DNA of 64,000 nt from positions 48,581-112,580 of the forward strand of contig NZ_BMRV01000022.1 in the NCBI RefSeq assembly GCF_014648815.1, given 5' to 3'. Both the position numbers and the translations under genes were made by a program. This DNA is from Streptomyces flaveolus (GTDB lineage: Bacteria; Actinomycetota; Actinomycetes; Streptomycetales; Streptomycetaceae). This document shows positions 26,801 to 34,275 of the stretch, in pieces (position 1 is the first letter of the stretch; each line of letters begins with the position of its first letter). The notes beneath the pieces were generated by a model that was not told where the DNA came from, made no database searches, and saw nothing but the letters and a program-made list of their open reading frames with translations.

Positions 26801-27020
26801 TCTCACCAGCCGGGAACGGGACGTCCTGCGCCTGGTCTCCGACGGCCGCACCAACCGCCAGATAGCCGAGGAGCTCTTCATCTCGCCGAAGACCGCCAGC
26901 GTCCACGTGTCCAACATCCTGGCCAAGCTCGGCGTCTCGGGCCGCGGCGAGGCGGCGGCGCTCGCGCACCGGCTGGCGCTGTTCCCGGCCGGGACGCTCA
27001 CCACCCGTTCGGCCGACTGA
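23898..27020 (+). CDS. Large ATP-binding LuxR-family regulator (LAL)
   Basis: The protein has about 1040 residues. Order: N-terminal AAA/STAND ATPase with Walker A GGEAGVGKTRLVEEF (about residues 48-62) and Walker B VVLVLEDLHWADAS (about 170), then a long helical region with tetratricopeptide-like repeats (residues about 420-850), and a C-terminal LuxR helix-turn-helix (LTSRERDVLRLVSDG, then NRQIAEELFISPKTASVHVSNI, last 65 residues). LAL regulators use ATP and a ligand to activate nearby or distant genes; MalT is the model. The ligand is unknown. Start codon uncertain: ATG 23898 or GTG 23910, neither with a clear ribosome binding site. It could control the MMPL gene upstream, but no direct sign is seen. 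Confidence 0.9.
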   Translation: MLGHVETRSVSPVFIGRAGELDTLHDSLVRAAGGGTAQASGAGEPQALLLGGEAGVGKTRLVEEFATAARRQGAVVALGGCVEIGADGLPFAPFSTALRALRRELPAELAAAAAGQEEELARLLPELGESVLGAGAGGGRHDEESMARLFELTARLLERVAARHTVVLVLEDLHWADASTRHLIAYLFRTLRTGRLVVLATYRSDDIHRRHPLRPLLAELDRLRTVRRIELGRFTRDEVGRQIAGILAHEPDQLQVDEIFERSDGNAFFVEELAVAAHEGCCTGLTDSLRDLLLVRVEALPESAQRVARIVAEGGSTVEYRLLAAVAGLAEDDLIEALRAAVNANLLLPAPDGDGYRFRHSLVREAVADDLLPGERSRLNRRYAEALDADPTLVPAAERVMRLASYWYHAHDPAKALPAVLDASVEARRRHAYSEQLRLLERAMELWDAAPDDVRDTLRPVDYTEVYPPCGCHPETAPLRYLDLMAEAAVAGRLCGERERALKITKRALRLLEEEQEPGPDARPSARDPQRAAWFWTQRSLLVQAQGRGDGWRELGIAQELVRGLPPSKVHAEVLAMAANWSMLHNPGPDAVTAAERAVEYARMVGASDIELNARLTLGGLMVDSGHIDAGLAEMYQVRDRVVAQGQSVVVARSHVNLPSVLESIGRSEEAVGILREGIDLTRRTGLLESEAWVWGNLAESLISLGRWDEAIEAALTAAAPGRGPAPRGGACLKRAVVALARGETAEAARLLAEARAAYGTHNLTPQYHLPLAALTLGVAAAEGRVLDARAELDRALTAGFPPGTQRYGWPLLLAAAEAEADAHGLPATEQGRAEVLERLAGAAKSLTTGAPVWVAHERWVRAELDRARGRDTVRAWSETVTAFECLERPYDLARVRHRLAGALLAAGGDDERARATELLRLARTVAGHLGARPLGDAVDRLALRAGLVLGRAAEPATAPADPADALGLTSRERDVLRLVSDGRTNRQIAEELFISPKTASVHVSNILAKLGVSGRGEAAALAHRLALFPAGTLTTRSAD

Positions 27021-27057
27021 GGCCTACGCTGGAGGGACGCCGACCGAGGGAGGACGC

Positions 27058-27273
27058 GTGTTCGACGCTTTCGAGGGGCTGTTCGCCCCCGGTCGCCAGC
27101 ACACCCGCGACGAGCAGAACCGGCTGGAACTGACCCGGGAGGACGTCGGCGACGGCGACCCGGGCCACGGCCCGATAGACCTCGCCTCGGGCAAGGTCGT
27201 CGTCCACCGGGCGGGCTCCGGGAGGCCGGAGGCCGGGCCACGGGCGTCCACCGAGGAACCGCCGGAGGCCTGA
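27058..27273 (+). CDS. DUF6191-like small protein (71 aa)
   Basis: The protein has 71 residues and starts at a GTG behind GGGAGGAC. It opens with FDAFEGLFAPGRQHTRDEQNRLELTREDVGDGDPG, then GPIDLASGKVVV. This is the conserved pattern of a small actinobacterial protein family (DUF6191, assigned from memory). The end is variable and proline/glutamate rich. It has no membrane segment or signal. It is 37 bases from the LuxR regulator and convergent with the sugar dehydrogenase. Function unknown. Confidence 0.6.
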   Translation: MFDAFEGLFAPGRQHTRDEQNRLELTREDVGDGDPGHGPIDLASGKVVVHRAGSGRPEAGPRASTEEPPEA

Positions 27274-27283
27274 CGGGCGCCGC

Positions 27284-28444
27284 CTACGTCACCTCCAGCT
27301 CCAGGATCCGGTCGTCCCCGTCCCCCGCGTCGCCCCGGCCGTCCGTGTCGCTGGTCACGAGCCACAGCTTGTCGCCGCCCGCCGCGGCCACCGTGCGCAG
27401 CCGGCCGTACTCGCCCTCCAGGAACGCCTGCGGGTCGGCCGAGGTCCGTGTTCCGTTCAGCGGGACGCGCCACAGCCGCTCGCCGCGCAGGCCCGCCATC
27501 CACACGGAACCCTCGGCGAAGGCGACGCCGCTGGGCGAGGCCTCGTCGGTGCTCCACTGGGCGACGGGGTTCAGGAAGGCGGAGTCGCCGGACCTGCCCT
27601 CCGCCTCGGGCCAGCCGTAGTTGCCCCCGGGCTCGATCGCGTTCAGCTCGTCCCAGGTTTCCTGCCCGAACTCCGAGGCGAACAGCCGCTGCTTGCCGTC
27701 CCAGGCCAGCCCCTGCACGTTGCGGTGCCCGAAGGAGTACACCGGGGAGTCCGGGAACGGGTTGCCGGGCGCCGGCTCGCCCTGCGGCGTCAGGCGCAGG
27801 ATCTTGCCGCCGAGGGACTCCTTGTCCTGCGACAGGCCCCTCTCACCGCTCTCGCCCGTGCCCGCGTACAGCATCCCGTCCGGCCCGAACGCGATCCGGC
27901 CGCCGTTGTGGATGACGCCCTTGGGGATGCCCTTGAACACCGTGTCCGGGGCGCCCAGCTGCTCTCCCGGCGGCTTCTTCGCGTCGTACAGCATGCGCAC
28001 GATGCGGTTGTCCGAGGCCGAGGTGAAGTAGGCGTAGATCATGTGGTCCGACGCGTAGTCGGGGGAGAGGGCGATGCCCAGCAGGCCGCCCTCCCCGGCC
28101 GGCGACACCCCGGGCACCTCGCCGAGCTCCGTCTTGCGGCCCGTCTTCTCGTCGACCCGCGTGATCGTGGCCTCGTCACGCGAGGAGACCAGCAGGCCAC
28201 CGCCCGGCAGCGGAGCCAGACCCCACGGACTCCTCAGGCCCGTGGTGACCGTGCGGACCACCTTCACGGAGCCCTTCGCGGGCGGTGTCCGCTCGGCGGC
28301 CGGGCCCGGAGGCGACGACCCCGCCGTCGTACGGTCGGCGGAGGCGCTCCCGTCCGCGCCCGACGGCTCCCCGTCACCGGAGGAGCAGCCGGCCGTCAGC
28401 AGGAGGGCGGCGGCCAGCACGGCCGTCACGGATCGACGTCGCAC
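27284..28444 (-). CDS. PQQ-dependent sugar/aldose dehydrogenase-like lipoprotein
   Basis: The protein has 386 residues. The GTG at 28444 follows GAAGGGA and gives a standard lipoprotein signal (RRRSVTAVLAAALLLTAGC with the lipobox cysteine), so the protein is anchored outside the membrane. A Ser/Pro/Gly-rich linker precedes the beta-propeller of the soluble-glucose-dehydrogenase type: LRSPWGLAPLPGGGLLVSSRD, GEGGLLGIALSPDY, the catalytic region HNGGRIAFGPDGMLYAGTGE, GHRNVQGLAWDG and GGNYGWP. This family oxidises aldose sugars with PQQ, though many actinobacterial members have no proven cofactor. It is convergent with DUF6191. Confidence 0.82.
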   Translation of the reverse strand: MRRRSVTAVLAAALLLTAGCSSGDGEPSGADGSASADRTTAGSSPPGPAAERTPPAKGSVKVVRTVTTGLRSPWGLAPLPGGGLLVSSRDEATITRVDEKTGRKTELGEVPGVSPAGEGGLLGIALSPDYASDHMIYAYFTSASDNRIVRMLYDAKKPPGEQLGAPDTVFKGIPKGVIHNGGRIAFGPDGMLYAGTGESGERGLSQDKESLGGKILRLTPQGEPAPGNPFPDSPVYSFGHRNVQGLAWDGKQRLFASEFGQETWDELNAIEPGGNYGWPEAEGRSGDSAFLNPVAQWSTDEASPSGVAFAEGSVWMAGLRGERLWRVPLNGTRTSADPQAFLEGEYGRLRTVAAAGGDKLWLVTSDTDGRGDAGDGDDRILELEVT

Positions 28445-28540
28445 GATCGGAGTCCCTTCGACGCGGCGGGTTCTCCCTGTCATACACCGCTGGGCCTCTC
28501 CAGGTTCCCGATCACGGAATCTGGAATCCCGTCCACCGCC

Positions 28541-29539
28541 TCAGTCCCACGAGCCCTGCGCCGTCGGCAGGCCGCCGACCTCCGCCAGGTCCGGCCCGGT
28601 CAGCCGCAGCGAGGCCGCCCCCGCGTTCTGTGTCACCCAGCGCTCCTGCTTGGTGCCCGGCACCGGCACCACGTGCCGCCCCTGCGCCAGCACCCAGGCC
28701 AGCGCCACCTGCGCCGGCGTCACGTCGTCGCCGTGCCGGGTCGCGATCCGGCGCAGCCCGGCCACGATCGGCTGGTTGGCGGCCATCATCTCGGCGGTGA
28801 AACGGGGGTGCCGGGCCCGCAGGTCCTCCGGCTCGAAGCCCTGACCGGGGGTCAGGGTGCCCGTCAGGAAGCCGTTGCCGAGCGGCATCGCGGCGAGGAA
28901 ACCGACGCCCCTGCTCTCGCACCACGGCAGCAGCGTCCGCAGCGCCTCCGGCGACCACACCGACAGCTCGGCCTCGACCGCGCTCACCGGGAAGACCTGC
29001 TGCACCCGCTCCAGCTGCCGCACGGTCGCGTCGTGCAGCCGCGCCCCCGGCCGCCGGGCCGACCGGGCACCGACCGCGCACAGGCCGAGCGCCCGTACCT
29101 TCCCGGCCCGCACCAGCTCCGCCATCGCGCCCCAGGTCTCCTCGACGGGCACCTCCGGGTCCGCCCGGTGCAGTTGGTAAAGGTCGATGACGTCCGTCTG
29201 CAGCCGGCGCAGGGAGGCGTCGCAGGCGCGCCGCACATAGCCGGGACGGCCGTTGGCCACGATGTGCTGGTCACCGACGAGCAGTCCGACCTTCGTCGAC
29301 ACGAACGCATCGGAGCGCCGCTCCTTCAACACCCGTCCCAGCAGCAGCTCGTTGGTGAACGGGCCGTACATGTCCGCCGTGTCCAGCAGGGAGACGCCCA
29401 GGTCGAGGGCCCGGTGCACCGCCCTGACCGACTCGTCCCCCCGCTGCCGCGACGCGCTGTACGCCCAGTTCATCGGCATGCACCCCAGTCCGACGGCCCC
29501 CACAGCGAGTGCCGTCGCGCCGATCGTCCTGCGCTCCAC
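28541..29539 (-). CDS. Aldo/keto reductase
   Basis: The protein has 332 residues; the GTG start was chosen for the GAGGGAGGG upstream. It is an (alpha/beta)8 barrel that reduces aldehydes and ketones with NADPH. The catalytic tetrad is complete: Asp and Tyr in LLDTADMYG, Lys in FVSTKVGLL, His in DLYQLHRAD. VPVPGTKQ is the NADPH-phosphate contact. RRTIGATALAVGAVGLGCMPMNW is the usual N-terminus for the family. It is divergent from the hydroxyacid dehydrogenase, with 75 bases between the starts. Confidence 0.9.
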   Translation of the reverse strand: MERRTIGATALAVGAVGLGCMPMNWAYSASRQRGDESVRAVHRALDLGVSLLDTADMYGPFTNELLLGRVLKERRSDAFVSTKVGLLVGDQHIVANGRPGYVRRACDASLRRLQTDVIDLYQLHRADPEVPVEETWGAMAELVRAGKVRALGLCAVGARSARRPGARLHDATVRQLERVQQVFPVSAVEAELSVWSPEALRTLLPWCESRGVGFLAAMPLGNGFLTGTLTPGQGFEPEDLRARHPRFTAEMMAANQPIVAGLRRIATRHGDDVTPAQVALAWVLAQGRHVVPVPGTKQERWVTQNAGAASLRLTGPDLAEVGGLPTAQGSWD

Positions 29540-29614
29540 CTGGTCGTGACCCTCCCTCGTCAGGCCACCCAACCTAACCTCTGCCGTTCCACGGTCCTGA
29601 CATAGCCTCCTGAC

Positions 29615-30556
29615 ATGACTGCTGACGTGTGGCTGCCCATCCCGCCGGACGAGATCGAGGGCCTCCCCGAGGGTCCCGCATACCGTTACTGGAACGGCGA
29701 GGAGGACTTCCCCGCCGACCCGGCCGACTGCGCGTTCTACGTCGTCCCCTACATGAAGCCCAGCGGGCTCGGGATACGCCCGCTGCCGCGGATGCGGTCC
29801 GTGCAGGTCGTCCAGACGCTCTCCGCCGGCATCGACCACGTGGAGCCGGGACTCGGGCACCTGCCCGCGGGCGTACGGCTGTGCAACGCGCGCGGTGTGC
29901 ACGAGGCCAGCACCGCGGAGCTGACCCTGACCCTGATCCTGGCGTCGCTGCGCGGTGTTCCCGACTTCGTGCGGGCGCAGGACCGGGGCGAATGGCTCGG
30001 CGGCTTCCGGCCGGCGCTCGCCGACCGGAACGTGCTCATCGTCGGATACGGGTCGATCGGCGCCGCGATCGAGGACCGGCTCGTGCCGTTCGAGGTCGCG
30101 CGGGTGGCGCGCGTCGCGCGCTCCGCTCGCACCACGGCGCGCGGTCCGGTGCACCCGCTCACCGAACTGCCCGCCCTGCTTCCGGAGGCGGACGTCGTCA
30201 TCCTCTCCACGCCGCTCACCGAGGCGACCCGCGGCCTCGTGAACGCGGACTTCCTGGCCCGGATGAAGGACGGGGCCCTGCTCGTCAACGTGGCGCGCGG
30301 CCCCGTCGTCGACACCAAGGCGCTGCTCGCCGAACTGGAGAGCGGGCGCGTCACCGCCGCCCTCGACGTCACCGACCCCGAACCGCTGCCGCCGGGCCAC
30401 CCGCTGTGGCAGGCTCCGGGAGTGCTCGTCAGCCCGCACGCCGGCGGGCCGACGTCCGCCTTCCTGCCGCGCGCCAAGCGGCTGTTGACGGACCAGTTGA
30501 CCCGGTTCGTGAACCGGGAGCCGCTGCGCAACGTGATCGTGACGACGGGCGGGTAA
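29615..30556 (+). CDS. D-isomer-specific 2-hydroxyacid dehydrogenase family protein
   Basis: The protein has 313 residues. The N-terminal substrate domain is followed by a Rossmann domain with GYGSIGAAIEDRL (about residue 140). The catalytic Arg sits in NVARGPVVDT, the Glu in DPEPLPPGHPL and the His in SPHAGG. It oxidises or reduces a 2-hydroxy acid with NAD(P). An ATG with no ribosome binding site and a TAGCCT -10-like box at 29603-29608 suggest leaderless translation. Substrate unknown. It could be divergently co-controlled with the aldo/keto reductase. Confidence 0.88.
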   Translation: MTADVWLPIPPDEIEGLPEGPAYRYWNGEEDFPADPADCAFYVVPYMKPSGLGIRPLPRMRSVQVVQTLSAGIDHVEPGLGHLPAGVRLCNARGVHEASTAELTLTLILASLRGVPDFVRAQDRGEWLGGFRPALADRNVLIVGYGSIGAAIEDRLVPFEVARVARVARSARTTARGPVHPLTELPALLPEADVVILSTPLTEATRGLVNADFLARMKDGALLVNVARGPVVDTKALLAELESGRVTAALDVTDPEPLPPGHPLWQAPGVLVSPHAGGPTSAFLPRAKRLLTDQLTRFVNREPLRNVIVTTGG

Positions 30557-30954
30557 TCCGTTTCAGGCACCCTCCGCAACCTTTCGGGCGCGGTGGGTAC
30601 CCGCATATTCCCTGGTCGTCACGGAGCGTAGAGAAGCTATGTCCCTGAGTGACGAGACTGGTGTATCGTCCGACAGGGGATGCGCCGCGCACGGTTCGGC
30701 GCCGGGGACGGACAACTCAGACTGTGAGGGGGGCGACGGGCGATGCACGGCCTATGGACGAACGACCCGACGCGGCGGAGCCGCCGCCGGCGACCCTGGC
30801 GCACGGCCACGCGCAGGCGGGGTCAGCAAGGTCACCACGGTGGCCATCACGGTCAGCACGGTCATCATCAACGCCGCCAGAGCAGCCGCAGGAGGCAGCC
30901 GGCTGCGGCGCACCCCGGCCCGCGGGACGCGGCGGCGCGGACCGGGAGGTCCCG
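30557..30954. other. 398-base region upstream of cdgC
   Basis: No firm gene is seen. TCACGGAGCGTAGA at 30619-30632 resembles the BldD consensus core (ACnC(A/T)GnGT) with one mismatch, and BldD is the c-di-GMP-sensing developmental repressor. A possible basic, histidine-rich small ORF (30743-30958) ends on the cdgC start. Around 30815-30890 all three forward frames and one reverse frame have coding-like stretches, so coding capacity here is hard to judge. Confidence 0.35.
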
Positions 30955-30958
30955 GTGA
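30743..30958 (+). CDS. Doubtful small basic His-rich ORF overlapping the cdgC start
   Basis: It would encode 71 residues with many Arg and a short His/Gly/Gln repeat (QQGHHGGHHGQHGHH), and its stop overlaps the cdgC GTG as GTGA, a coupling arrangement. GAGGGGGG lies 10-12 bases upstream of the ATG. Against it, third positions in the His-rich part are less G/C biased than usual, and other frames over the same DNA look equally coding-like. No family is recognised. Confidence 0.25.
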   Translation: MHGLWTNDPTRRSRRRRPWRTATRRRGQQGHHGGHHGQHGHHQRRQSSRRRQPAAAHPGPRDAAARTGRSR

Positions 30959-33900
30959 GTCCGCCCACGTCCGTGTCCACGCTGGACGGAGCGCCGCGGA
31001 CGACGACTCCGTCCGGACCCCTGCCGCCCGCGCCGACGCCGCACGTCGGCGGGCCCGCCCTCTTCCGCCAGCTCGCCCTGGCCGTGGTCTGCGCGGCGTA
31101 CGCCGTCGGTTCCGCGTTCGGCTGGGGTTCCGAGTACGTCGCGACGATCATGGGCGATTTCGGGCTGAGCGCCGCCGCCGGCGCCGCAGCCGTCTCCTGC
31201 TTCGTCTACGCCCGCGGCCACCGGGTCCGCTTCCGGCCCGCCTGGCTCCTGTTCGCCCTCTCCTCGGCGATGGCGGCCCTGGGCAACCTGGTCTGGGGCT
31301 GGTACGAGGTCGTCCTGCGGCAGCCGGTGCCCAGCCCCAGCTACGCCGACCTGTTCTTCCTGTGCTTCGCGCCGCCCGCGATCGTGGGACTGCTGGTGCT
31401 GGCCAAACGACCGGTGACCAAGGCGGGTTGGATCTGCCTCGGGCTGGACGCCTGGCTGATCGGCGGTTCGCTGCTGACCCTGGCCTGGAGCCTGGCGCTC
31501 GCCCAGGCGGCGAAGGCCGAGGGTGGTTCCAGCGTGGCGCACGCCGCGCTCTCCGTGGCGTATCCGCTGCTCGACATCGCCCTGATCAGCATGGTGCTCG
31601 CGCTGCACTTCAGGCGTTCGCCCGTGGGACGGTCCACGGTCAACACCGCCATCGGCGCGCTCGCACTGACGGTGATGTGCGACGCCCTGTTCACCTCGCC
31701 GCTGCTGCACAACAACTACCGCTCCGGCCAGTTGCTCGACGCCGGCTGGTTCGCGGGCTCGCTGCTGCTGGCCTACGCCCCCTGGGCCACGTCGTGGCGC
31801 GGACGGCCGCGGGGCGAGGAGGGAGCCGGCGGCCACACGCGGGTGGTCCACGAGCACGTGCCGGGCCGGCGTCCGGCGGACCCTCGTCCGGTGCCCGCCG
31901 CCCAGCCCGCGTCGACGCCGGGTGACGAGCACAGCCGCTACCCGGCATCCCGGCCCATCGCCGGGTCGCTGGCCGCGCTGACTCCCTACCTCGCCGCCGC
32001 GGTCTGCACCCTGGGGATCCTCTACAACGTCCTCAACGGCCGCAGCGTCGACCGTGTGGTGCTGCTGACCTGCGGCACGGTGGTGCTCGCGCTGGTCGTA
32101 CGCCAGGGCATCATGCTGCTCGACAACATCACCCTCACCCAGGAACTGGCCCAGAAGGAGAACCACTTCCGTTCCCTGGTACAGGGCTCCAGCGACGTCA
32201 TCATGATCGCCGCGCCCAACGGCATCCTCCGCTACGTCTCCCCGGCCGCCGCCGGGGTCTACGGCCGTCCGGCGGAGGACCTCGTCGGCAGCGAGCTGGC
32301 CGGGCTCATCCACCCGGAGGACCTCGGCTGCGTCGTGCACGAGGTGCGCCGCTTCCTCGCCGCCGACCCGGTCGAGGAACCCACCACGCGCATCGAGTGC
32401 CGCTTCCGGTCCGGGGACGGCGGCTGGCTCAACGTCGAGTCGACCGTCAACCGGCACCACGGGGGCCTCATCTTCAACAGCCGGGACGTGACGGAAAGAG
32501 TGCGCCTCCAGGCGCAGCTCCAGCACAACGCCGAGCACGACCCGCTCACCGACCTGCCCAACCGCGCCCTGTTCACCCGGCGCGTCCAGCAGGCCCTGTC
32601 CGGCCGCCGCGCCTCCGACCGGGGCGCCGCCCTGCGCGGCACGGCGGTGCTCTTCATCGACCTCGACGGCTTCAAGGCGGTCAACGACACCATCGGGCAC
32701 CAGGCCGGGGACGAGCTCCTCGTCCAGGCCGCGCGCAGACTCCAGGAGGCCGTCCGCAAGGGGGACACCGCCTCCCGGCTGGGCGGCGACGAGTTCGCCG
32801 CCCTGATCGCCGGGGACGGCACCCGCGACCGGGCCGCACGGGAGGGCCACATCCTGGAGCTCGCCGACCGCCTCAGGACGACGCTCTCGCAGCCCTACCT
32901 CATCGACGGCAACGATGTCCGCGTCAACGCCTCCATCGGCGTCGCGTTCGCCGAACCGGGCCTCGGCGCGGGCGAGCTGCTGCGCAACGCCGACCTCGCC
33001 ATGTACCGCGCCAAGGCGGGCGGCAAGGGACGCGTCGAGCTGTACCGCCCGCAGATGCAGCAGGACGTCGTACGCAAGGCCGAGCTGGCCGGCCGGCTGC
33101 GGGCCGCGCTGCACGACGGCGAGTTCGCGCTGCTGCACCAGCCGGTGGTGTCCCTGACGGACGGCCGGATCACGTCCGTCTGCGCCCAGGCGCGCTGGCG
33201 CTCGTCCCAGGGGGTGCTGTTCACCCCCGCCGAGTTCCTGCGGGTCACCGAGGACGGCGACAAGACGGCCGAGCTGGACCGCTGGGTGCTCCAGGAGGCC
33301 GTCGAGCAGGCCGCGGAACGCGCGGCGGCGGGCCTGTCGGTGCCGGTGGCCGTGCGCATCGGCGCCCGCCGGCTGCTCGACCGCTCCATGCCGCTGGGCT
33401 CCGTGGAGGCCCTGCTCACCCGGCACGGGCTGCCGCCGGGTTCCCTGGTGATCGAGCTGTCCGACACCGACCCCCGGGTCGGCCTGGACGAACTGGAGCG
33501 CCGGCTCAACGCCCTGCGGCGGGTCGGCGTCCGGATCACCCGCGACGGCTTCGGCAGCGGCTACGCGGCGATCACCGCCCTCAGGCGGCTCCCCGTCGAC
33601 GTCCTCAAGCTGGACCGCAGCCTGGTCGAGGGCGTCGTCGAGTCCGCGCGGCTGCACAAGATCACCAGTGGGCTGCTGCGTATCGCCACCGACCTCGGAC
33701 TCGCGTCCGTGGCCGACGGCGTGGACCTGCCCGAGCAGATCGTCGCCCTGCGGGCGATGGGCTGCACGCACGGGCAGGGCATGGCCTTCTCCGGGCCGCT
33801 GGACGAGCACCGGCTGCGCAGAGCGCTCGCAACCGGCCACTACCCGGTGCCGCACGGACCGGCCGAACCGGTGTTCGCCGGCGGTGGCGCGGGGGTGTAC

Positions 33901-34038
33901 ACCAACACCGTCGGCGCGGGCGTCGGCAACGCTCCCACCAGCCCGGTCGTCGGTGGTGTGGGCTCCGGGATGCCTGCCGTCCTGGGAGGTGGAACGGCCC
34001 TGCGCTCACATAATGAGACGCCCGTCCCACCCACTTGA
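30955..34038 (+). CDS. cdgC: Membrane-bound PAS-GGDEF-EAL protein, diguanylate cyclase CdgC
   Basis: The protein has 1027 residues. The GTG at 30955 has GGGAGGT (30944-30950) upstream; an ATG at 30754 would add a low-complexity tail. About eight to ten membrane helices (residues 30-380) precede a PAS domain (from HFRSLVQGSSDVIMIA, about 402-520), GGDEF and EAL. The cyclase site RLGGDEFAALI is intact, and the inhibitory RKGD lies exactly five residues before it, so activity with product inhibition is expected. The EAL domain is decayed: EAL is CAQ, the Asn of the NxS motif is Arg, DDFGTGYS is RDGFGSGYA and AEGVE is ADGVD. It should not hydrolyse c-di-GMP and may only sense or bind it. Order and layout match S. 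coelicolor CdgC (SCO5511, from memory). A leader for ilvB follows. Confidence 0.85.
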   Translation: MSPPTSVSTLDGAPRTTTPSGPLPPAPTPHVGGPALFRQLALAVVCAAYAVGSAFGWGSEYVATIMGDFGLSAAAGAAAVSCFVYARGHRVRFRPAWLLFALSSAMAALGNLVWGWYEVVLRQPVPSPSYADLFFLCFAPPAIVGLLVLAKRPVTKAGWICLGLDAWLIGGSLLTLAWSLALAQAAKAEGGSSVAHAALSVAYPLLDIALISMVLALHFRRSPVGRSTVNTAIGALALTVMCDALFTSPLLHNNYRSGQLLDAGWFAGSLLLAYAPWATSWRGRPRGEEGAGGHTRVVHEHVPGRRPADPRPVPAAQPASTPGDEHSRYPASRPIAGSLAALTPYLAAAVCTLGILYNVLNGRSVDRVVLLTCGTVVLALVVRQGIMLLDNITLTQELAQKENHFRSLVQGSSDVIMIAAPNGILRYVSPAAAGVYGRPAEDLVGSELAGLIHPEDLGCVVHEVRRFLAADPVEEPTTRIECRFRSGDGGWLNVESTVNRHHGGLIFNSRDVTERVRLQAQLQHNAEHDPLTDLPNRALFTRRVQQALSGRRASDRGAALRGTAVLFIDLDGFKAVNDTIGHQAGDELLVQAARRLQEAVRKGDTASRLGGDEFAALIAGDGTRDRAAREGHILELADRLRTTLSQPYLIDGNDVRVNASIGVAFAEPGLGAGELLRNADLAMYRAKAGGKGRVELYRPQMQQDVVRKAELAGRLRAALHDGEFALLHQPVVSLTDGRITSVCAQARWRSSQGVLFTPAEFLRVTEDGDKTAELDRWVLQEAVEQAAERAAAGLSVPVAVRIGARRLLDRSMPLGSVEALLTRHGLPPGSLVIELSDTDPRVGLDELERRLNALRRVGVRITRDGFGSGYAAITALRRLPVDVLKLDRSLVEGVVESARLHKITSGLLRIATDLGLASVADGVDLPEQIVALRAMGCTHGQGMAFSGPLDEHRLRRALATGHYPVPHGPAEPVFAGGGAGVYTNTVGAGVGNAPTSPVVGGVGSGMPAVLGGGTALRSHNETPVPPT

Positions 34039-34071
34039 CAGTGAGTGCGTGCCGGGGGGAGGGTCAGTGCC

Positions 34072-34113
34072 ATGCGCACCCGAATTCTCGTACTTGGAAA
34101 GCGCGTCGGCTGA
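34072..34113 (+). CDS. ilvB leader peptide (13 aa)
   Basis: ATG at 34072 with GGGGGGAGGG at 34054-34063. It encodes MRTRILVLGKRVG, whose centre is Ile-Leu-Val-Leu: the three end products of the pathway in one short peptide, with rare codons ATT, GTA and CTT. It is followed by an attenuator hairpin. This is the classical leader design: ribosome stalling at these codons when branched-chain aminoacyl-tRNA is scarce prevents the terminator from forming. A peptide of this kind upstream of actinobacterial ilvB has been described in comparative analyses. Confidence 0.85.
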   Translation: MRTRILVLGKRVG

Positions 34114-34167
34114 AGCTGGTGACGTCCGGACCGACCCGGACTCCCAGCGACCCACACCCGGCGCGCT

Positions 34168-34201
34168 CCCCTCGCTTGCCTTATGGCACGAGGGGTTTTT
34201 T
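34168..34201 (+). terminator. Attenuator terminator of the ilvB leader
   Basis: CCCCTCG (34168-34174) pairs with CGAGGGG (34189-34195). TGCC (34177-34180) and GGCA (34185-34188) extend the stem around a TTAT loop with a two-base bulge. A run of six T follows at 34196-34201. It sits 55 bases after the leader stop and about 75 bases before ilvB. This is a textbook intrinsic terminator, rare in Streptomyces, and fits transcription attenuation. Confidence 0.85.
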
Positions 34202-34275
34202 GTTGCACAGGCACCTGCCGAGCAGCAGCCGCAGATCGCCCAATCCTCGCAAAAACCCTCAGCATCGAGAAGAGA

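Noticed and set aside
23976..26969. Open frame of nearly 1000 codons on the minus strand across the LAL regulator gene
   Set aside because: It is a GC-driven shadow. The plus strand has Walker and LuxR motifs, whereas the reverse translation is low-complexity Gly/Ala/Val/Gln.
30868..33855. 995-codon minus-strand frame opposite cdgC
   Set aside because: It shows only repetitive G, V, H and Q-rich sequence with no domain; the plus strand encodes PAS, GGDEF and EAL.
34035..34040. TTGACA as the ilvB -35 box
   Set aside because: No -10-like sequence lies 16-18 bases downstream, where the leader ribosome binding site is; TTGACA also overlaps the cdgC stop codon.
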